Assembly: GCA_902798545.1 (NCBI GenBank)
Contig: CADBWQ010000028.1
Location: 1 to 46,668, forward strand
Length of the DNA stretch: 46,668 nt
Direction: 5' to 3'
Origin: Oscillospiraceae bacterium
Lineage (GTDB): Bacteria; Bacillota; Clostridia; Oscillospirales; Oscillospiraceae
Shown: positions 16,946-26,200 of the stretch, piece by piece
Numbering within the stretch: the first letter of the stretch is position 1
Layout: the number at the start of each line of letters is the position of its first letter
Position numbers and translations under genes: made by a program
The notes under the pieces: generated by a model
Database searches by the model: none
Told to the model about the DNA's origin: nothing
What the model saw: the letters and a program-made list of their open reading frames with translations, nothing else

Positions 16946-17829
16946 GAGGTATTATTCTTGCAGGGGGATCCGGTACCCGGCTCTACCCGCTGACCAAAGT
17001 GACATCCAAGCAGCTCCTGCCGGTTTATGACAAGCCCATGATCTATTATCCGATCTCCACGATGATGCTGGCGGGGATCCGGGATGTCCTGATCATCTCA
17101 ACCCCGGAGGACACGCCCCGGTTCGAGACGCTGCTGGGTGACGGTGCACAGTTCGGCATGCACCTGAGTTACTGCGTTCAGCCTTCCCCTGACGGCCTGG
17201 CGCAGGCCTTTATTCTCGGTGAGAAGTTCCTCAACGGAGAGCCCGGCGCCATGATCCTCGGCGACAACATTTTCTATGGCAACGGTTTCAGCAGAATTCT
17301 GCGGACGGCAGTGGAAGATGCCGAAGAGAGGGGGCGCGCCACGGTGTTCGGGTACTATGTGACGGATCCGGAGCGCTTCGGCGTGGTAGCGTTTGATGAA
17401 AACGGGAAAGCAACCAGTATCGAGGAAAAGCCGAAAAACCCGAAGAGCAATTACGCCGTGACCGGCCTTTACTTCTATCCCGGGGACGTCAGCGCACGCG
17501 CCAGACAAGTACAACCGAGCGCCAGGGGCGAACTGGAGATCACAACCCTCAACGAGATGTATCTGCAGGACGGGCTGCTGGACGTCCAGATTCTTGGCCG
17601 CGGATTTGCCTGGCTTGATACGGGAACCTTTGCATCCCTGCTGGATGCGTCGAACTTCGTCGAGACTATCGAAAACCGCCAGGGAATCACGATCTCAGCC
17701 CCGGAGGAGATCGCATACTACAATAAATGGATCAGCTTGGATCAACTGCTGGAGGCTGCCCGGAGATATGGCAAGAGCCCGTATGGAGAGCACCTGAAGG
17801 CAGTTGCGGAAGGAAGACTCCGCTTCTGA
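16942..17829 (+). CDS. rfbA: Glucose-1-phosphate thymidylyltransferase
   Basis: 295 residues, the standard RfbA length. It makes dTDP-glucose from glucose-1-phosphate and dTTP, the first step to dTDP-rhamnose and related sugars. Seen: [11 protein letters not shown] at the nucleotide site, [44 protein letters not shown] and the WLDTGTF segment. ATGA overlap with the dehydratase gene indicates coupled expression. rfbB, rfbC and rfbD are not in the window. Confidence 0.95.
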   Translation: MRGIILAGGSGTRLYPLTKVTSKQLLPVYDKPMIYYPISTMMLAGIRDVLIISTPEDTPRFETLLGDGAQFGMHLSYCVQPSPDGLAQAFILGEKFLNGEPGAMILGDNIFYGNGFSRILRTAVEDAEERGRATVFGYYVTDPERFGVVAFDENGKATSIEEKPKNPKSNYAVTGLYFYPGDVSARARQVQPSARGELEITTLNEMYLQDGLLDVQILGRGFAWLDTGTFASLLDASNFVETIENRQGITISAPEEIAYYNKWISLDQLLEAARRYGKSPYGEHLKAVAEGRLRF

Positions 17830-17868
17830 TCTTCCTTTCAGATCCTCGCCGGCGACTTGAAAACAGAA

Positions 17869-17894
17869 GACGCCCCGCCTTTCGGCGGGGCGTC
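17869..17894. terminator. Bidirectional terminator between rfbA and the flavodiiron gene
   Basis: A perfect 11-bp stem pairs GACGCCCCGCC with GGCGGGGCGTC around TTTC, between two convergent genes. The flanks are only moderately T-rich. Confidence 0.8.
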
Positions 17895-17920
17895 CTGCGT
17901 TTCCAGGTGTAGATCAGAGG

Positions 17921-19936
17921 TTACTGTTCCGCGGGGACGAAGTCGTCTCTACCGTGCTTGCAGAGCGGGCAGGTATAGTCAGCCGGGAGCTCACCGTCAC
18001 AGGGCTCAAAGTGGCCGCAGACGGTGCAGACATAACCCTTCTGCTTCTTGGTGGTCACGGGTACAATGTGTTCGAAGTCCTCCTTCCCGTGCTTGCAGAG
18101 CGGGCAGACAAAGTCATCCGGCAGATCTGCACCCTCATAGACGTAACCACAGACCCGGCAGACCCAGCTTTCCTTCTGCTCGGGAGCGGGGTTCTTTTTC
18201 GGCTTGATGTGCGCGTGGTAGTAGGCGTAGGTGCAGGACGGGGCCTTGGAGAGCACCTTTGCTTCCACAACGTTGGCGACGAACAGGACAGAGGTGTCGA
18301 GATCCTCGACAGAGATCACCTCGCAGGAGAGAACGGCGTTTGTGTATTCGGGGATGTAGCGGATGCCGTTGGCCATGCGCTCAGTCCAGGAGACATCGGC
18401 GAACTTGTCGGTATCACGGCCGCTCTGGAAGCCGAAACGCTTGAACAGATCAAAGGGCGCGTCCTCGGTCAGAATGGAAATGTTGAACTTACCGGACTTC
18501 AGGATCATGTCGGCAGTATGGTTTTTCTTAATGACCGAAATGGTTACCTTTTTTGGATCGCCGGAGGCAGCCTGCCCGGCGGAGTTGATGATGCAGCCGT
18601 AATCCTTCCCATCCACAGCAGTGGTGAGAACCTCCACACCGTAGGTGAACTTGTGGAAGGCGCCGCCGTCTACCTCCAGGGGGGCGGAAGCCGCAGCAGG
18701 CGCTTCAGCCAGCGCGGACTCCACGACGACAGGCTTCGGGTTGATTTCTTCGGCGATTACATCGGCGAGAGCGTCAAGCGCCTCGGTCTGACCTTCAGCC
18801 AGAGCGGACTTGAGGGTGACATTGTCGCCGAGAAATTCGATGTTCTTCATCGGGGCAATGAGCTCGCGCATGACCTTGCCGCTCATGGGGGCCCAGCTGC
18901 CATTTTCGATGATGGCGACCTTGCGCTTCTGGAGATTATGGGCCGCAAGATCGTGCAGCAGGTTTTCCATGGTGACGAAAACACCGGCGTTGTAGGTCGT
19001 CGCGGCGAAGACCAGGTGACTGCAGCGGAACGCGTCAGAGACAATATAGCTTGCGGGGGTGACAGAAGTGTCATACATCCGAACCCGGACGCCACGCTCA
19101 ACGAGCTTGGCAGCCAGAATGTTCGCGGCATTTTCGGTGTGGCCGTACACGGAGGCATAGGCGAGCATGACACTCTGCTCCTCGGGGGTATAGCTGCTCC
19201 AAAGCAGATACTTCTCGAGAAAATCGCCGAAGTGGCTGCGCCAGACAAAGCCGTGCAGGGGGCAGACAGTGGCAATCTCCAGGGCGGAGGCTTTCTTCAG
19301 AACAGCCTGGACCTGGGGGCCATACTTGCCGACGATGTTGGTGTAGTAGCGGCGCGCTTCCCCGAGATTTTCGGCAAAGAAGTCAGTCTCGTCGTTGAAC
19401 AGACGGCCGTTCAGCGCACCGAAGGTACCGAAGGCGTCGGCAGTGAAAAGTGTTTTGTCCGTCCTGTCATAGGTCATCATGACTTCCGGCCAGTGGACCA
19501 TCGGGGCCATGATAAAGGTCAGTTCGTGGCGGCCGGCGGAGAAGACATCACCCTCCTTGACCAGATCAATGCGGTCGGAGAAATCCGTGAGAAAGAACTG
19601 GGACAGCATGGTTTTGACTTTGGCGTTGCAGAGTATACGGACCTCTGGATGGCGCAGGATCAGACTCTCAATGGTGGCGGCGTGATCCGGCTCCATATGG
19701 GAGATGACCAGATAGTCCAGTTTCCGCCCGCCCAGGGCATGGGTGACATTTTCAAAGAAGACTTCATAGACAGCTTTGTCACAGGTGTCGAACAGAACTG
19801 TTTTTTCGTCCAGAAGGAGATAGGAGTTGTAGCTGACGCCGTCGGGAACTCCGTAAACACCCTCAAAACAGGCGAGGCGGCGGTCATCGGCGCCGACCCA
19901 GATCAGGTCGTCATGTACCTTTCTTGTGCAATGCAT
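17921..19936 (-). CDS. Flavodiiron protein with flavin-reductase and two rubredoxin-like domains
   Basis: 671 residues from ATG 19936, behind GGAAAGGAGC. Family members reduce O2 and/or NO to harmless products in the cytoplasm of anaerobes. Domains: a metallo-beta-lactamase-like diiron domain (1-250; HMEPDH at 80-85, MVHWPE, TADAFGTFG, CPLHG), a flavodoxin FMN domain (about 252-395; ASVYGHTENAA), an Ala/Glu linker, a flavin-reductase domain (about 460-580), and two short rubredoxin-like knots (590-622 and 634-667). Each knot has CxxC-N14/15-CPLC, the rubrerythrin-type spacing rather than the classical rubredoxin one. The fusion could carry electrons from NAD(P)H to the diiron site within one chain. 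Expression is divergent from the gene at 20065. Confidence 0.93.
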   Translation of the reverse strand: MHCTRKVHDDLIWVGADDRRLACFEGVYGVPDGVSYNSYLLLDEKTVLFDTCDKAVYEVFFENVTHALGGRKLDYLVISHMEPDHAATIESLILRHPEVRILCNAKVKTMLSQFFLTDFSDRIDLVKEGDVFSAGRHELTFIMAPMVHWPEVMMTYDRTDKTLFTADAFGTFGALNGRLFNDETDFFAENLGEARRYYTNIVGKYGPQVQAVLKKASALEIATVCPLHGFVWRSHFGDFLEKYLLWSSYTPEEQSVMLAYASVYGHTENAANILAAKLVERGVRVRMYDTSVTPASYIVSDAFRCSHLVFAATTYNAGVFVTMENLLHDLAAHNLQKRKVAIIENGSWAPMSGKVMRELIAPMKNIEFLGDNVTLKSALAEGQTEALDALADVIAEEINPKPVVVESALAEAPAAASAPLEVDGGAFHKFTYGVEVLTTAVDGKDYGCIINSAGQAASGDPKKVTISVIKKNHTADMILKSGKFNISILTEDAPFDLFKRFGFQSGRDTDKFADVSWTERMANGIRYIPEYTNAVLSCEVISVEDLDTSVLFVANVVEAKVLSKAPSCTYAYYHAHIKPKKNPAPEQKESWVCRVCGYVYEGADLPDDFVCPLCKHGKEDFEHIVPVTTKKQKGYVCTVCGHFEPCDGELPADYTCPLCKHGRDDFVPAEQ

Positions 19937-19984
19937 GGTAGCTCCTTTCCGTCCGCTTAAGAGGCGGACTGCACAGTAAAATAC

Positions 19985-20030
19985 ATTATAGAAAATTTTG
20001 GTTGTACATGCAATCTTTTTCTGATAAAAT
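19985..20030. promoter_or_regulatory. Abutting divergent promoters
   Basis: Minus: TTGCAT (20013-20008), 17 bp, TATAAT (19990-19985), for the flavodiiron gene. Plus: TTGTAC (20002-20007), 17 bp, TAAAAT (20025-20030), for the gene at 20065. The two -35 hexamers touch, so the polymerases would exclude each other. Confidence 0.7.
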
Positions 20031-20064
20031 TTTATACCAACAATTCCCAAAGGAGGCAATACTC

Positions 20065-20436
20065 ATGGCAGAAAAGAAATTTGCAGGGGTAAACGGTACG
20101 GTTGAAGCGCCGGAGTACAGTGCAGACTATGAAAACGCCAGCGTGTTTGACAAGCTGCGTGTCGGCAGACTTGGCGTGTATTTCCGCGATGGCTTCAAGA
20201 CGAAGTTCATCCCTTTCGACTATATTGACCGGGCATTTATCCGCGTACAGGAGACCCGGGGACGCATGTGCTGCGGCCAGGCGAACTGGTACTATTACCG
20301 TGTTGTGTTCGTCCATGAAGGAAAAGAATTTGCCGATTACATGAGCGAGAAAGAGAAAGAGATGGACGACGCTCTCGCCGCGATCGGGGCACACGGTGTT
20401 ACGACCGGTTTTGTGAAGCCGGAAGAGACTGCCTGA
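20065..20436 (+). CDS. Conserved hypothetical protein, 123 aa
   Basis: Starts at ATG 20065, with AAAGGAGG at 20050-20057; in-frame codons upstream lie within the promoter. It is a soluble, mixed alpha/beta protein without a signal peptide. Seen: FRDGFKTKFIPFDYIDRAF, a CC pair in RGRMCCGQANWYYYR, and a charged helix at the C-terminus (SEKEKEMDDALAAIGAH). I do not recognise a named family. The beta-rich body followed by a helix could be a PH-like fold, which is a guess. Twenty-seven bases separate it from rdgB, so the two are probably co-transcribed. Confidence 0.75.
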   Translation: MAEKKFAGVNGTVEAPEYSADYENASVFDKLRVGRLGVYFRDGFKTKFIPFDYIDRAFIRVQETRGRMCCGQANWYYYRVVFVHEGKEFADYMSEKEKEMDDALAAIGAHGVTTGFVKPEETA

Positions 20437-20463
20437 AAAAAGAGAAAGAAGAGGACCGGAGAA

Positions 20464-21045
20464 TTGAAGCTGATTATTGCAAGCAACAATGCGCACAAAT
20501 TGATTGAAATCAGGGACATCCTGGGCAACCACTTCGGAGAGATTCTCTCCATGCGTGAAGCCGGGATCGACCACGAGACAGTGGAAGATGGAAATACCTT
20601 TATGCAGAATGCGCTTAAGAAGGCGCGGGAGATCGCTGAGATTTCCGGCTGCTGTGCCCTCGCTGACGACAGCGGCATCTGTGTCGACGCACTGGACGGA
20701 GCTCCGGGAATCTTTTCAGCACGCTTTGCAGGGACACACGGGGACGATGAGGCGAACAACGACCTGCTCCTGGAGAAGCTCTCCGGTGTAACGAACCGCA
20801 GCGCACATTATACCTGCGCCATGGCGCTGGTCTATCCGGACGGGCGGGAGCTCACCGCGGAAGGATATCTCTATGGGGAGATCGGAACAGAGCGCAGGGG
20901 CAGCAACGGCTTCGGCTATGACCCGCTGTTCATCCTGCCGGAGCGTGGCTGCACCACGGCGGAACTCTCTCCGGAGGAGAAAAACGCGATCAGCCACCGG
21001 GCCAACGCATTGCATGAGCTCGTAAAGAAGCTGGAGGCAGAGTAA
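20464..21045 (+). CDS. rdgB: XTP/dITP diphosphatase (RdgB/HAM1)
   Basis: 193 residues, starting at a TTG (20464) that gives the conserved MKLIIASNNAHK opening; GGAG precedes it. The enzyme removes deaminated purine triphosphates (dITP, XTP) from the nucleotide pool. Seen: SNNAHKLIEI (substrate loop), ALADDSGICVDAL (metal site), GFGYDPLF and SHRANAL. Length is typical. It is followed after 2 bp by the SNF2-helicase gene. Confidence 0.94.
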   Translation: MKLIIASNNAHKLIEIRDILGNHFGEILSMREAGIDHETVEDGNTFMQNALKKAREIAEISGCCALADDSGICVDALDGAPGIFSARFAGTHGDDEANNDLLLEKLSGVTNRSAHYTCAMALVYPDGRELTAEGYLYGEIGTERRGSNGFGYDPLFILPERGCTTAELSPEEKNAISHRANALHELVKKLEAE

Positions 21046-21047
21046 CC

Positions 21048-24000
21048 ATGCTCCAATGGCAGCATCTCTTTTCCACGGCGATCCTGCAGCAGGGACGGGA
21101 GTATTATAAAAAGAATAAAGTTCGCTCCCTGATCCAGGATGGGGATCTCTACTATGCCTCCGTGGAAGGAACCGAGGAATATGAGGTGCAGATCCGGATT
21201 CAGGGAAACACGGTTGAATGGATGACCTGTGAATGTCCCTATGCACAGGATGGGAACCGCTGCAAACACATGGCGGCAACACTCTATGAAATTGTAGCCA
21301 GGGAAGCTCCGGGCACAAGGAGCGAGAAAAAGGCGGCATTGGCCAGAAACAGCCACGTGAAGATCACACCCTTTGCCGAAGCAGCCGATACGGGCGAATA
21401 CCGGTATTATATGCCGGAGCGATTCACCCGAAATCTCGATATTTATGCGGACACCTGGGAGAAGGCGCAAAAGCTGCTGGAAGATGAGGAGCTTCAGGAC
21501 GTTCAGGTCCAGAACTGCTATACCGACGAGAGGGAAGCGGCCGGAAAGGCTCTGATTGCCACGGGATATCTTCGGAAGAACAGCTATTATCCTGCTCGGA
21601 TCTCGATCTCGAGGGACCGGGTCTACAGCATGAGCTGCCCGGTCTACGGCTGTAAGGGATATTACGGCAATTACCTCGGCCGGGAACAGATGGAGATCTG
21701 TGAGCACTGCCTCGCATTGCTGATTCTGACGATTGAGGAATTGAAGGGCAAGCCCTGGTGGGATGGAACGGACCAGCAGGCGCGGAAGCTGCTGGACAGT
21801 TTCTGGGGGCGGTATCGAAACACAGCTGTCCCGCCTGCGGAAGAGGAAGCTGCCGAGGCTGAAAAGGGAAACAGCGTTCGGCTTGAGCCGAGAATTGAAG
21901 ATTCGGATGAGGAGCTGATCCTCGGTTTTCGGATCGGTACGGATGAAAAACTCTATGTGCTGAAGAGTCCGGAGACACTGGTCGAGGCGGTCGAAAATGG
22001 AGGGACGTTCCCTCTCGGGAGTAAAATGTCGCTCAACTTTTCCAGAGACAGCTTTGAAGAGCGTGACCGCCGCTGGTATGATCTGATCCGGCAGGCAGTT
22101 CTGGAGAAGCGCCACCATGAGGAAAATGCATATGGACGACAGAGAAAGCTGCAGGGGATCACGCTGTACGGTGCGCTACTGGACGATTTTTATGCGCTGG
22201 CACTTGGAAGCCGTGTGGAAAGGAAGAGCTCGGAAGCCGGGAAACGATTTCTGGATGTGAGTGAAGAACCACCGCACCTGGAACTGCAGCTTCGAAAGGA
22301 TACGACGGAGGACGGCACGTTTCACGGCGTGATTCTTCAGGGCTGGCTGCCGAGTGTGCTGGACGGCGTGCATGCGCGATACTGTCTGGAAGCCGACCGT
22401 CTCAGCAGAATTGAGGGAGACGATTTTCGGATCCTGGCACCGCTGCTGGCTGCAACCAACCGAGGCAGGCTGGAGATGCACATCGGGAGAAACTATCTGA
22501 CCGATTTCTATTACCACATCATCCCGGAACTCAGCGAGAATATCGAGGTGGATGAACCGGACCGGGAGGAAATCCTGCGCTTTCTGCCCCCGGAAGTCAG
22601 CTTCCGTTTCTTCCTGGATGTGGAAGAAGGGACACCGGTCTGTCGGGCCATGGCCGACTACGGCGAGCAGGCGAGCTATCTGCTGAGCGACTGGAGAACA
22701 GACAGCATCTCGTCGACGGAGTTCCGCGACCAGCTGCAGGAGAGCGCGGTGCTCATGCGGGTGGAGGAGTATTTCCCGGAGCTGAGATCGGACGGAAGTC
22801 TCTCGGCATTCCCTGAGGAAGAAAGCGTCTACAGGGTGCTGACAGAGGGCGTAGATACGCTCTGCAGGCTGGGTGAAGTGATGAGTACAGCCCGCTTTGA
22901 CGGCCTGACAGTGCGCAGAAGTGTTAAAGTCCAGGTGGGGGTCTCGGTTGAGAGCGATCTGATGGACCTGAAGATCTCGTCAGAGGATGTGACGCTGGAG
23001 GAACTGGCGGAGATCCTGAACAGCTACCGCCTGAAGAAAAAATACCATCGGCTGAAAAACGGCGATTTTGTCCGGATGGACGAGAGCATCGGAGAGCTCT
23101 CTGCGCTTGCGGATACCCTCCGCCTGAGCAGGAAGGAACTGATGAGCGGCGATATCAGTGTACCCTCCTATCGGGCACTGTATCTGGAGCAAATGCTGGA
23201 GAATGCGCAGGAGATCTACACGACACGCGACCGGCATTATCGGCAGCTGATTAAGGATTTCAACACGGTTCGGGATTCAGACTACGAAGTACCGGAAGAG
23301 CTTCAGCAGGTATTGCGTGGGTACCAGGTCTACGGATATAAGTGGCTTCGGACCCTGGCAGCGTGCGGTTTCGGGGGAATCCTCGCGGATGAGATGGGCC
23401 TCGGGAAAACCCTGCAGATCATCTCGGCGCTTCTGGCAGAAAAACAGGAAGGCAGCATTGGAACATCCCTGATCATCTGTCCTGCGTCTCTGGTATACAA
23501 TTGGGCGGAGGAATTCCGCCGCTTCGCGCCGGAGCTCACGGTATGTCCCGTGGAGGGCAGCCAGCCGGAAAGGTGTGAAATAATCGAACGCTGCGGGAAG
23601 TGGGATGTGCTCATCAGTTCCTACGACCATCTCAAGCGGGACGTGCAGGCATACGAGGGGAAGCTGTTCCTCTATGAGGTGCTGGACGAGGCGCAGTTTA
23701 TCAAAAACCAGACCACGGCCTCTGCCAAGGCTGTCAAGGTGATTCGGGCAAAGCACCGCTTTGCTCTCACGGGAACACCCATTGAGAATCGGCTCAGCGA
23801 ACTGTGGAGCATCTTTGATTTTCTCATGCCTGGATTTCTGTATCGCTATGAGACCTTCCGCAATGAAATGGAGCGGCCAATCGCCAGAGAAGGGGACGAA
23901 GAGGCCTCGCTGCGTCTGAAGCGGATGGTTTCTCCCTTCATCCTGCGCAGACTGAAGACCGAAGTCCTGAAGGATCTGCCGGAGAAGGTTGAGGAATCGC

Positions 24001-24698
24001 ATGTCGTCCGCTTTGGGGAAGAGCAGCAGAGACTTTACGATGCGCAGGTGGCGCGGATGCGCAGCATGCTGGAAGAGGAGAACGATGAGAGCTTCCGGAA
24101 GAGCAAGATCCAGGTCCTCGCCGAGCTCACCCGAATCCGCCAGATCTGCTGTGACCCGGCGCTGCTGTTTGAAAACTATGTCGGCGGCTCAGCCAAAATG
24201 GAGGCCTGCATGGATCTGGTCCGCAGTGCCATGGAAGGGGAACATCGGATTCTGCTGTTCTCCCAGTTTACCAGTATGCTGGACCTGCTGAAGGAGCGTC
24301 TGCACCATGAGGGAATCCAATACTATGAAATCACAGGTGCCACGCCAAAGAAAGAACGGCTGCGGCTGGTGTCGGCGTTCAATACCGGCGATGTCCCGCT
24401 GTTTCTCATCTCACTCCGCGCAGGCGGAACCGGACTGAACCTGACCGGGGCAGATATCGTGATCCACTATGATCCGTGGTGGAATGCTGCGGCACAGAAC
24501 CAGGCCACGGACCGAGCCCACCGGATTGGGCAGCAGAAACCGGTCACCGTATTTAAACTGATCGCCAAGGGTTCCATTGAGGAAAAGATCCAGCAGCTGC
24601 AGGAGAAGAAGCTGAACCTGGCGGACGAGATCATCGGCGGCGAACAGGTTGCCTTCTCGTCGCTCACGAGAGAAGACCTGCTGGATATGATTCGCTGA
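21048..24698 (+). CDS. SWIM-domain SNF2/DEAD-like helicase
   Basis: 1216 residues. An N-terminal SWIM zinc finger (about 60-85; CECPYAQDGNRCKH, CxC...CxH) is followed by a long bacterial SNF2-associated region (about 100-740), then the SNF2 ATPase core. Core motifs: ILADEMGLGKTLQ near 781, DEAQFIKN near 880, LTGTPIENRLSELWS, LLFSQFTSMLDLL, LRAGGTGLNLTGAD and TDRAHRIGQ. Such proteins move along DNA or remodel protein-nucleic-acid complexes using ATP; the cellular role in Firmicutes is not settled. The start lies 2 bp after rdgB, with GGAGGCAG upstream. A terminator follows. No nuclease or methylase is adjacent that would mark a defence island. Confidence 0.93.
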   Translation: MLQWQHLFSTAILQQGREYYKKNKVRSLIQDGDLYYASVEGTEEYEVQIRIQGNTVEWMTCECPYAQDGNRCKHMAATLYEIVAREAPGTRSEKKAALARNSHVKITPFAEAADTGEYRYYMPERFTRNLDIYADTWEKAQKLLEDEELQDVQVQNCYTDEREAAGKALIATGYLRKNSYYPARISISRDRVYSMSCPVYGCKGYYGNYLGREQMEICEHCLALLILTIEELKGKPWWDGTDQQARKLLDSFWGRYRNTAVPPAEEEAAEAEKGNSVRLEPRIEDSDEELILGFRIGTDEKLYVLKSPETLVEAVENGGTFPLGSKMSLNFSRDSFEERDRRWYDLIRQAVLEKRHHEENAYGRQRKLQGITLYGALLDDFYALALGSRVERKSSEAGKRFLDVSEEPPHLELQLRKDTTEDGTFHGVILQGWLPSVLDGVHARYCLEADRLSRIEGDDFRILAPLLAATNRGRLEMHIGRNYLTDFYYHIIPELSENIEVDEPDREEILRFLPPEVSFRFFLDVEEGTPVCRAMADYGEQASYLLSDWRTDSISSTEFRDQLQESAVLMRVEEYFPELRSDGSLSAFPEEESVYRVLTEGVDTLCRLGEVMSTARFDGLTVRRSVKVQVGVSVESDLMDLKISSEDVTLEELAEILNSYRLKKKYHRLKNGDFVRMDESIGELSALADTLRLSRKELMSGDISVPSYRALYLEQMLENAQEIYTTRDRHYRQLIKDFNTVRDSDYEVPEELQQVLRGYQVYGYKWLRTLAACGFGGILADEMGLGKTLQIISALLAEKQEGSIGTSLIICPASLVYNWAEEFRRFAPELTVCPVEGSQPERCEIIERCGKWDVLISSYDHLKRDVQAYEGKLFLYEVLDEAQFIKNQTTASAKAVKVIRAKHRFALTGTPIENRLSELWSIFDFLMPGFLYRYETFRNEMERPIAREGDEEASLRLKRMVSPFILRRLKTEVLKDLPEKVEESHVVRFGEEQQRLYDAQVARMRSMLEEENDESFRKSKIQVLAELTRIRQICCDPALLFENYVGGSAKMEACMDLVRSAMEGEHRILLFSQFTSMLDLLKERLHHEGIQYYEITGATPKKERLRLVSAFNTGDVPLFLISLRAGGTGLNLTGADIVIHYDPWWNAAAQNQATDRAHRIGQQKPVTVFKLIAKGSIEEKIQQLQEKKLNLADEIIGGEQVAFSSLTREDLLDMIR

Positions 24699-24752
24699 AA
24701 ACGGAAGCATCAGAAGAAAAATGCAGAGAGTGCGGAACCCGCAGAATAACAG

Positions 24753-24778
24753 GCACCCCCACCGAACGGTGGGGGTGC
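24753..24778. terminator. Terminator after the SNF2 gene
   Basis: A perfect 11-bp stem pairs GCACCCCCACC with GGTGGGGGTGC around GAAC, between convergent genes. Confidence 0.75.
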
Positions 24779-24856
24779 GGCTGTTTCCCGACAACAGCGG
24801 GACAAAAGGACAGAACCGGTTGAAAAGGTGAGGGCCCGAAAGAGGCAGGGAAAGCC

Positions 24857-26029
24857 TCAGACCGCGATAATGTGGTGCTTCTCGGCGTAGCCGGTGAGGA
24901 AGAGCGTCAGAGCGCCGTCTCCGGTGACATTGCAGGCGGTGCCGAAGCTGTCCTGCAGAGCAAAGATCGCGAGCATCAGGGCGGTACCGGCATCGTCAAA
25001 ACCGAGGACACCGGTGATAAGACCCAGAGAGGCCATGACCGTGCCGCCGGGGACACCAGGCGCGCCGATGGCGAAGACGCCCAGCAGCAGGCAGAAGAGA
25101 ATCATGGTGCCGATATCCGGAAGCTGGCCGTACAGGATCTTGGAGATGGTCATACAGAAGAAAACCTCGGTCAGAACAGAACCGCAGAGGTGGATGTTGG
25201 CAAAGAGCGGAATGCCGAAGTCAACCATGTCGCGGCGGAGCACCTTGCTCTTGCGGGCACAGTCCAGGGCGACGGAGAGGGTGGCGGCGCTGGACATCGT
25301 GCCGACGGCCGTGAGGTAGGCAGGACCGTAGTGACGCAGAACTTCCCAGAAGCTCCTGCCGGAGTAGGCAGCGGCGATCAGATACAGTACGGCAAGCCAG
25401 ATATAATGGCCCAGCATGACGATGAGAATGATCTGAACAAAGGCGGGGAGCTGGTGGGTGATCATGCCTTCATAACTGAGGTTGCAGAAGGTCGCACAGA
25501 TATAGACGGGGAGAATGGGAATGATAATTCTTTCGACGATCTTCAGAACCATGTTCTGGAATTCTTCCAGCAGGCTGCAGGTGATCGTGCTTCTGGTCCA
25601 GACGGCCGCCAGACCGATCAGCAGCGAGAAGGCCAGCGCACTCATAACCGACATGATCTGCGGAATGTTCAGCTGGAAGACAACCGCCGGAAGATCACGG
25701 AGCCCTGCGACGTCTGTCACGATGGAGAGATGCGGAATGAGAGCGTAACCAGCAACGGTGCTCATGAAAGCGGCGCAGATCGAGCTCAGATAGGCGATCA
25801 CAACCGCGACACCAAGCATCCGTGAGGCGTTGTTGCCCATCCGTGTGATGGAGGGGGCGATAAAACCGATCACGATCAGCGGAACGCAGAACATGATGAG
25901 CTGACCGAGAATGTACTGCAGAGAGACGACAACCTTCATGGCCCCTTCGCCGAAGAACTGACCAAACAGAATACCGATGGCCAGGGCGACGAACAGCCGG
26001 AAGGGCAGGCTGGTAAAGAACTTCTTCAT
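24857..26029 (-). CDS. Dicarboxylate/amino acid:cation symporter (DAACS family)
   Basis: 390 residues from ATG 26029, behind GAGGAG. A polytopic inner-membrane protein with about 8 helices and re-entrant loops. Seen: FVALAIGILFGQFFGEG, FCVPLIVIGFIAPSI, the serine-rich hairpin region GTMSSAATLSVAL, GAPGVPGGTVMASLG and the terminal NVTGDGALTLFL. Members take up glutamate, aspartate, serine/threonine or C4-dicarboxylates with Na+ or H+; the substrate is not clear here. The promoter is strong but a terminator-like hairpin sits in the leader. Confidence 0.9.
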   Translation of the reverse strand: MKKFFTSLPFRLFVALAIGILFGQFFGEGAMKVVVSLQYILGQLIMFCVPLIVIGFIAPSITRMGNNASRMLGVAVVIAYLSSICAAFMSTVAGYALIPHLSIVTDVAGLRDLPAVVFQLNIPQIMSVMSALAFSLLIGLAAVWTRSTITCSLLEEFQNMVLKIVERIIIPILPVYICATFCNLSYEGMITHQLPAFVQIILIVMLGHYIWLAVLYLIAAAYSGRSFWEVLRHYGPAYLTAVGTMSSAATLSVALDCARKSKVLRRDMVDFGIPLFANIHLCGSVLTEVFFCMTISKILYGQLPDIGTMILFCLLLGVFAIGAPGVPGGTVMASLGLITGVLGFDDAGTALMLAIFALQDSFGTACNVTGDGALTLFLTGYAEKHHIIAV

Positions 26030-26051
26030 ATTATTTCTCCTCTTCTGTGAT

Positions 26052-26094
26052 AAAAAAGGACATCTGCAGATCCATGGCGCAGATGTTCTTTTTT
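26052..26094 (-). promoter_or_regulatory. Terminator-like hairpin in the symporter leader
   Basis: On the minus strand an A6 run, ACATCTGC, a 13-nt loop region, GCAGATGT and a T6 run lie between the promoter (26106-26133) and the ribosome site. One A/C mismatch interrupts the stem. Transcripts would meet an intrinsic-terminator shape about 45 nt after starting. No leader peptide or T-box is recognisable. Confidence 0.6.
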
Positions 26095-26105
26095 GTTTCA
26101 GTCTC

Positions 26106-26133
26106 ATTATAGTGATAAAAACTGCTTTGTCAA
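26106..26133 (-). promoter_or_regulatory. Symporter promoter
   Basis: Consensus TTGACA (26133-26128) and TATAAT (26111-26106) with a 16-bp spacer. Confidence 0.75.
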
Positions 26134-26200
26134 CTGAAAAGGGAGGAAACGGGAAAGATCAGAACAGGACGGTTTCCGGATTCAGAGGCTCAGGCAGGTA

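Noticed and set aside
17954-19960. A 668-codon plus-strand open frame over the flavodiiron gene
   Set aside because: Antisense shadow; all metal-binding and flavin motifs are on the minus strand.
21048-24698. SNF2 helicase as part of a phage-defence system
   Set aside because: No nuclease, methyltransferase or phospholipase-type partner is adjacent; neighbours are rdgB and a symporter, so it reads as a housekeeping-type SWIM-SNF2 protein.
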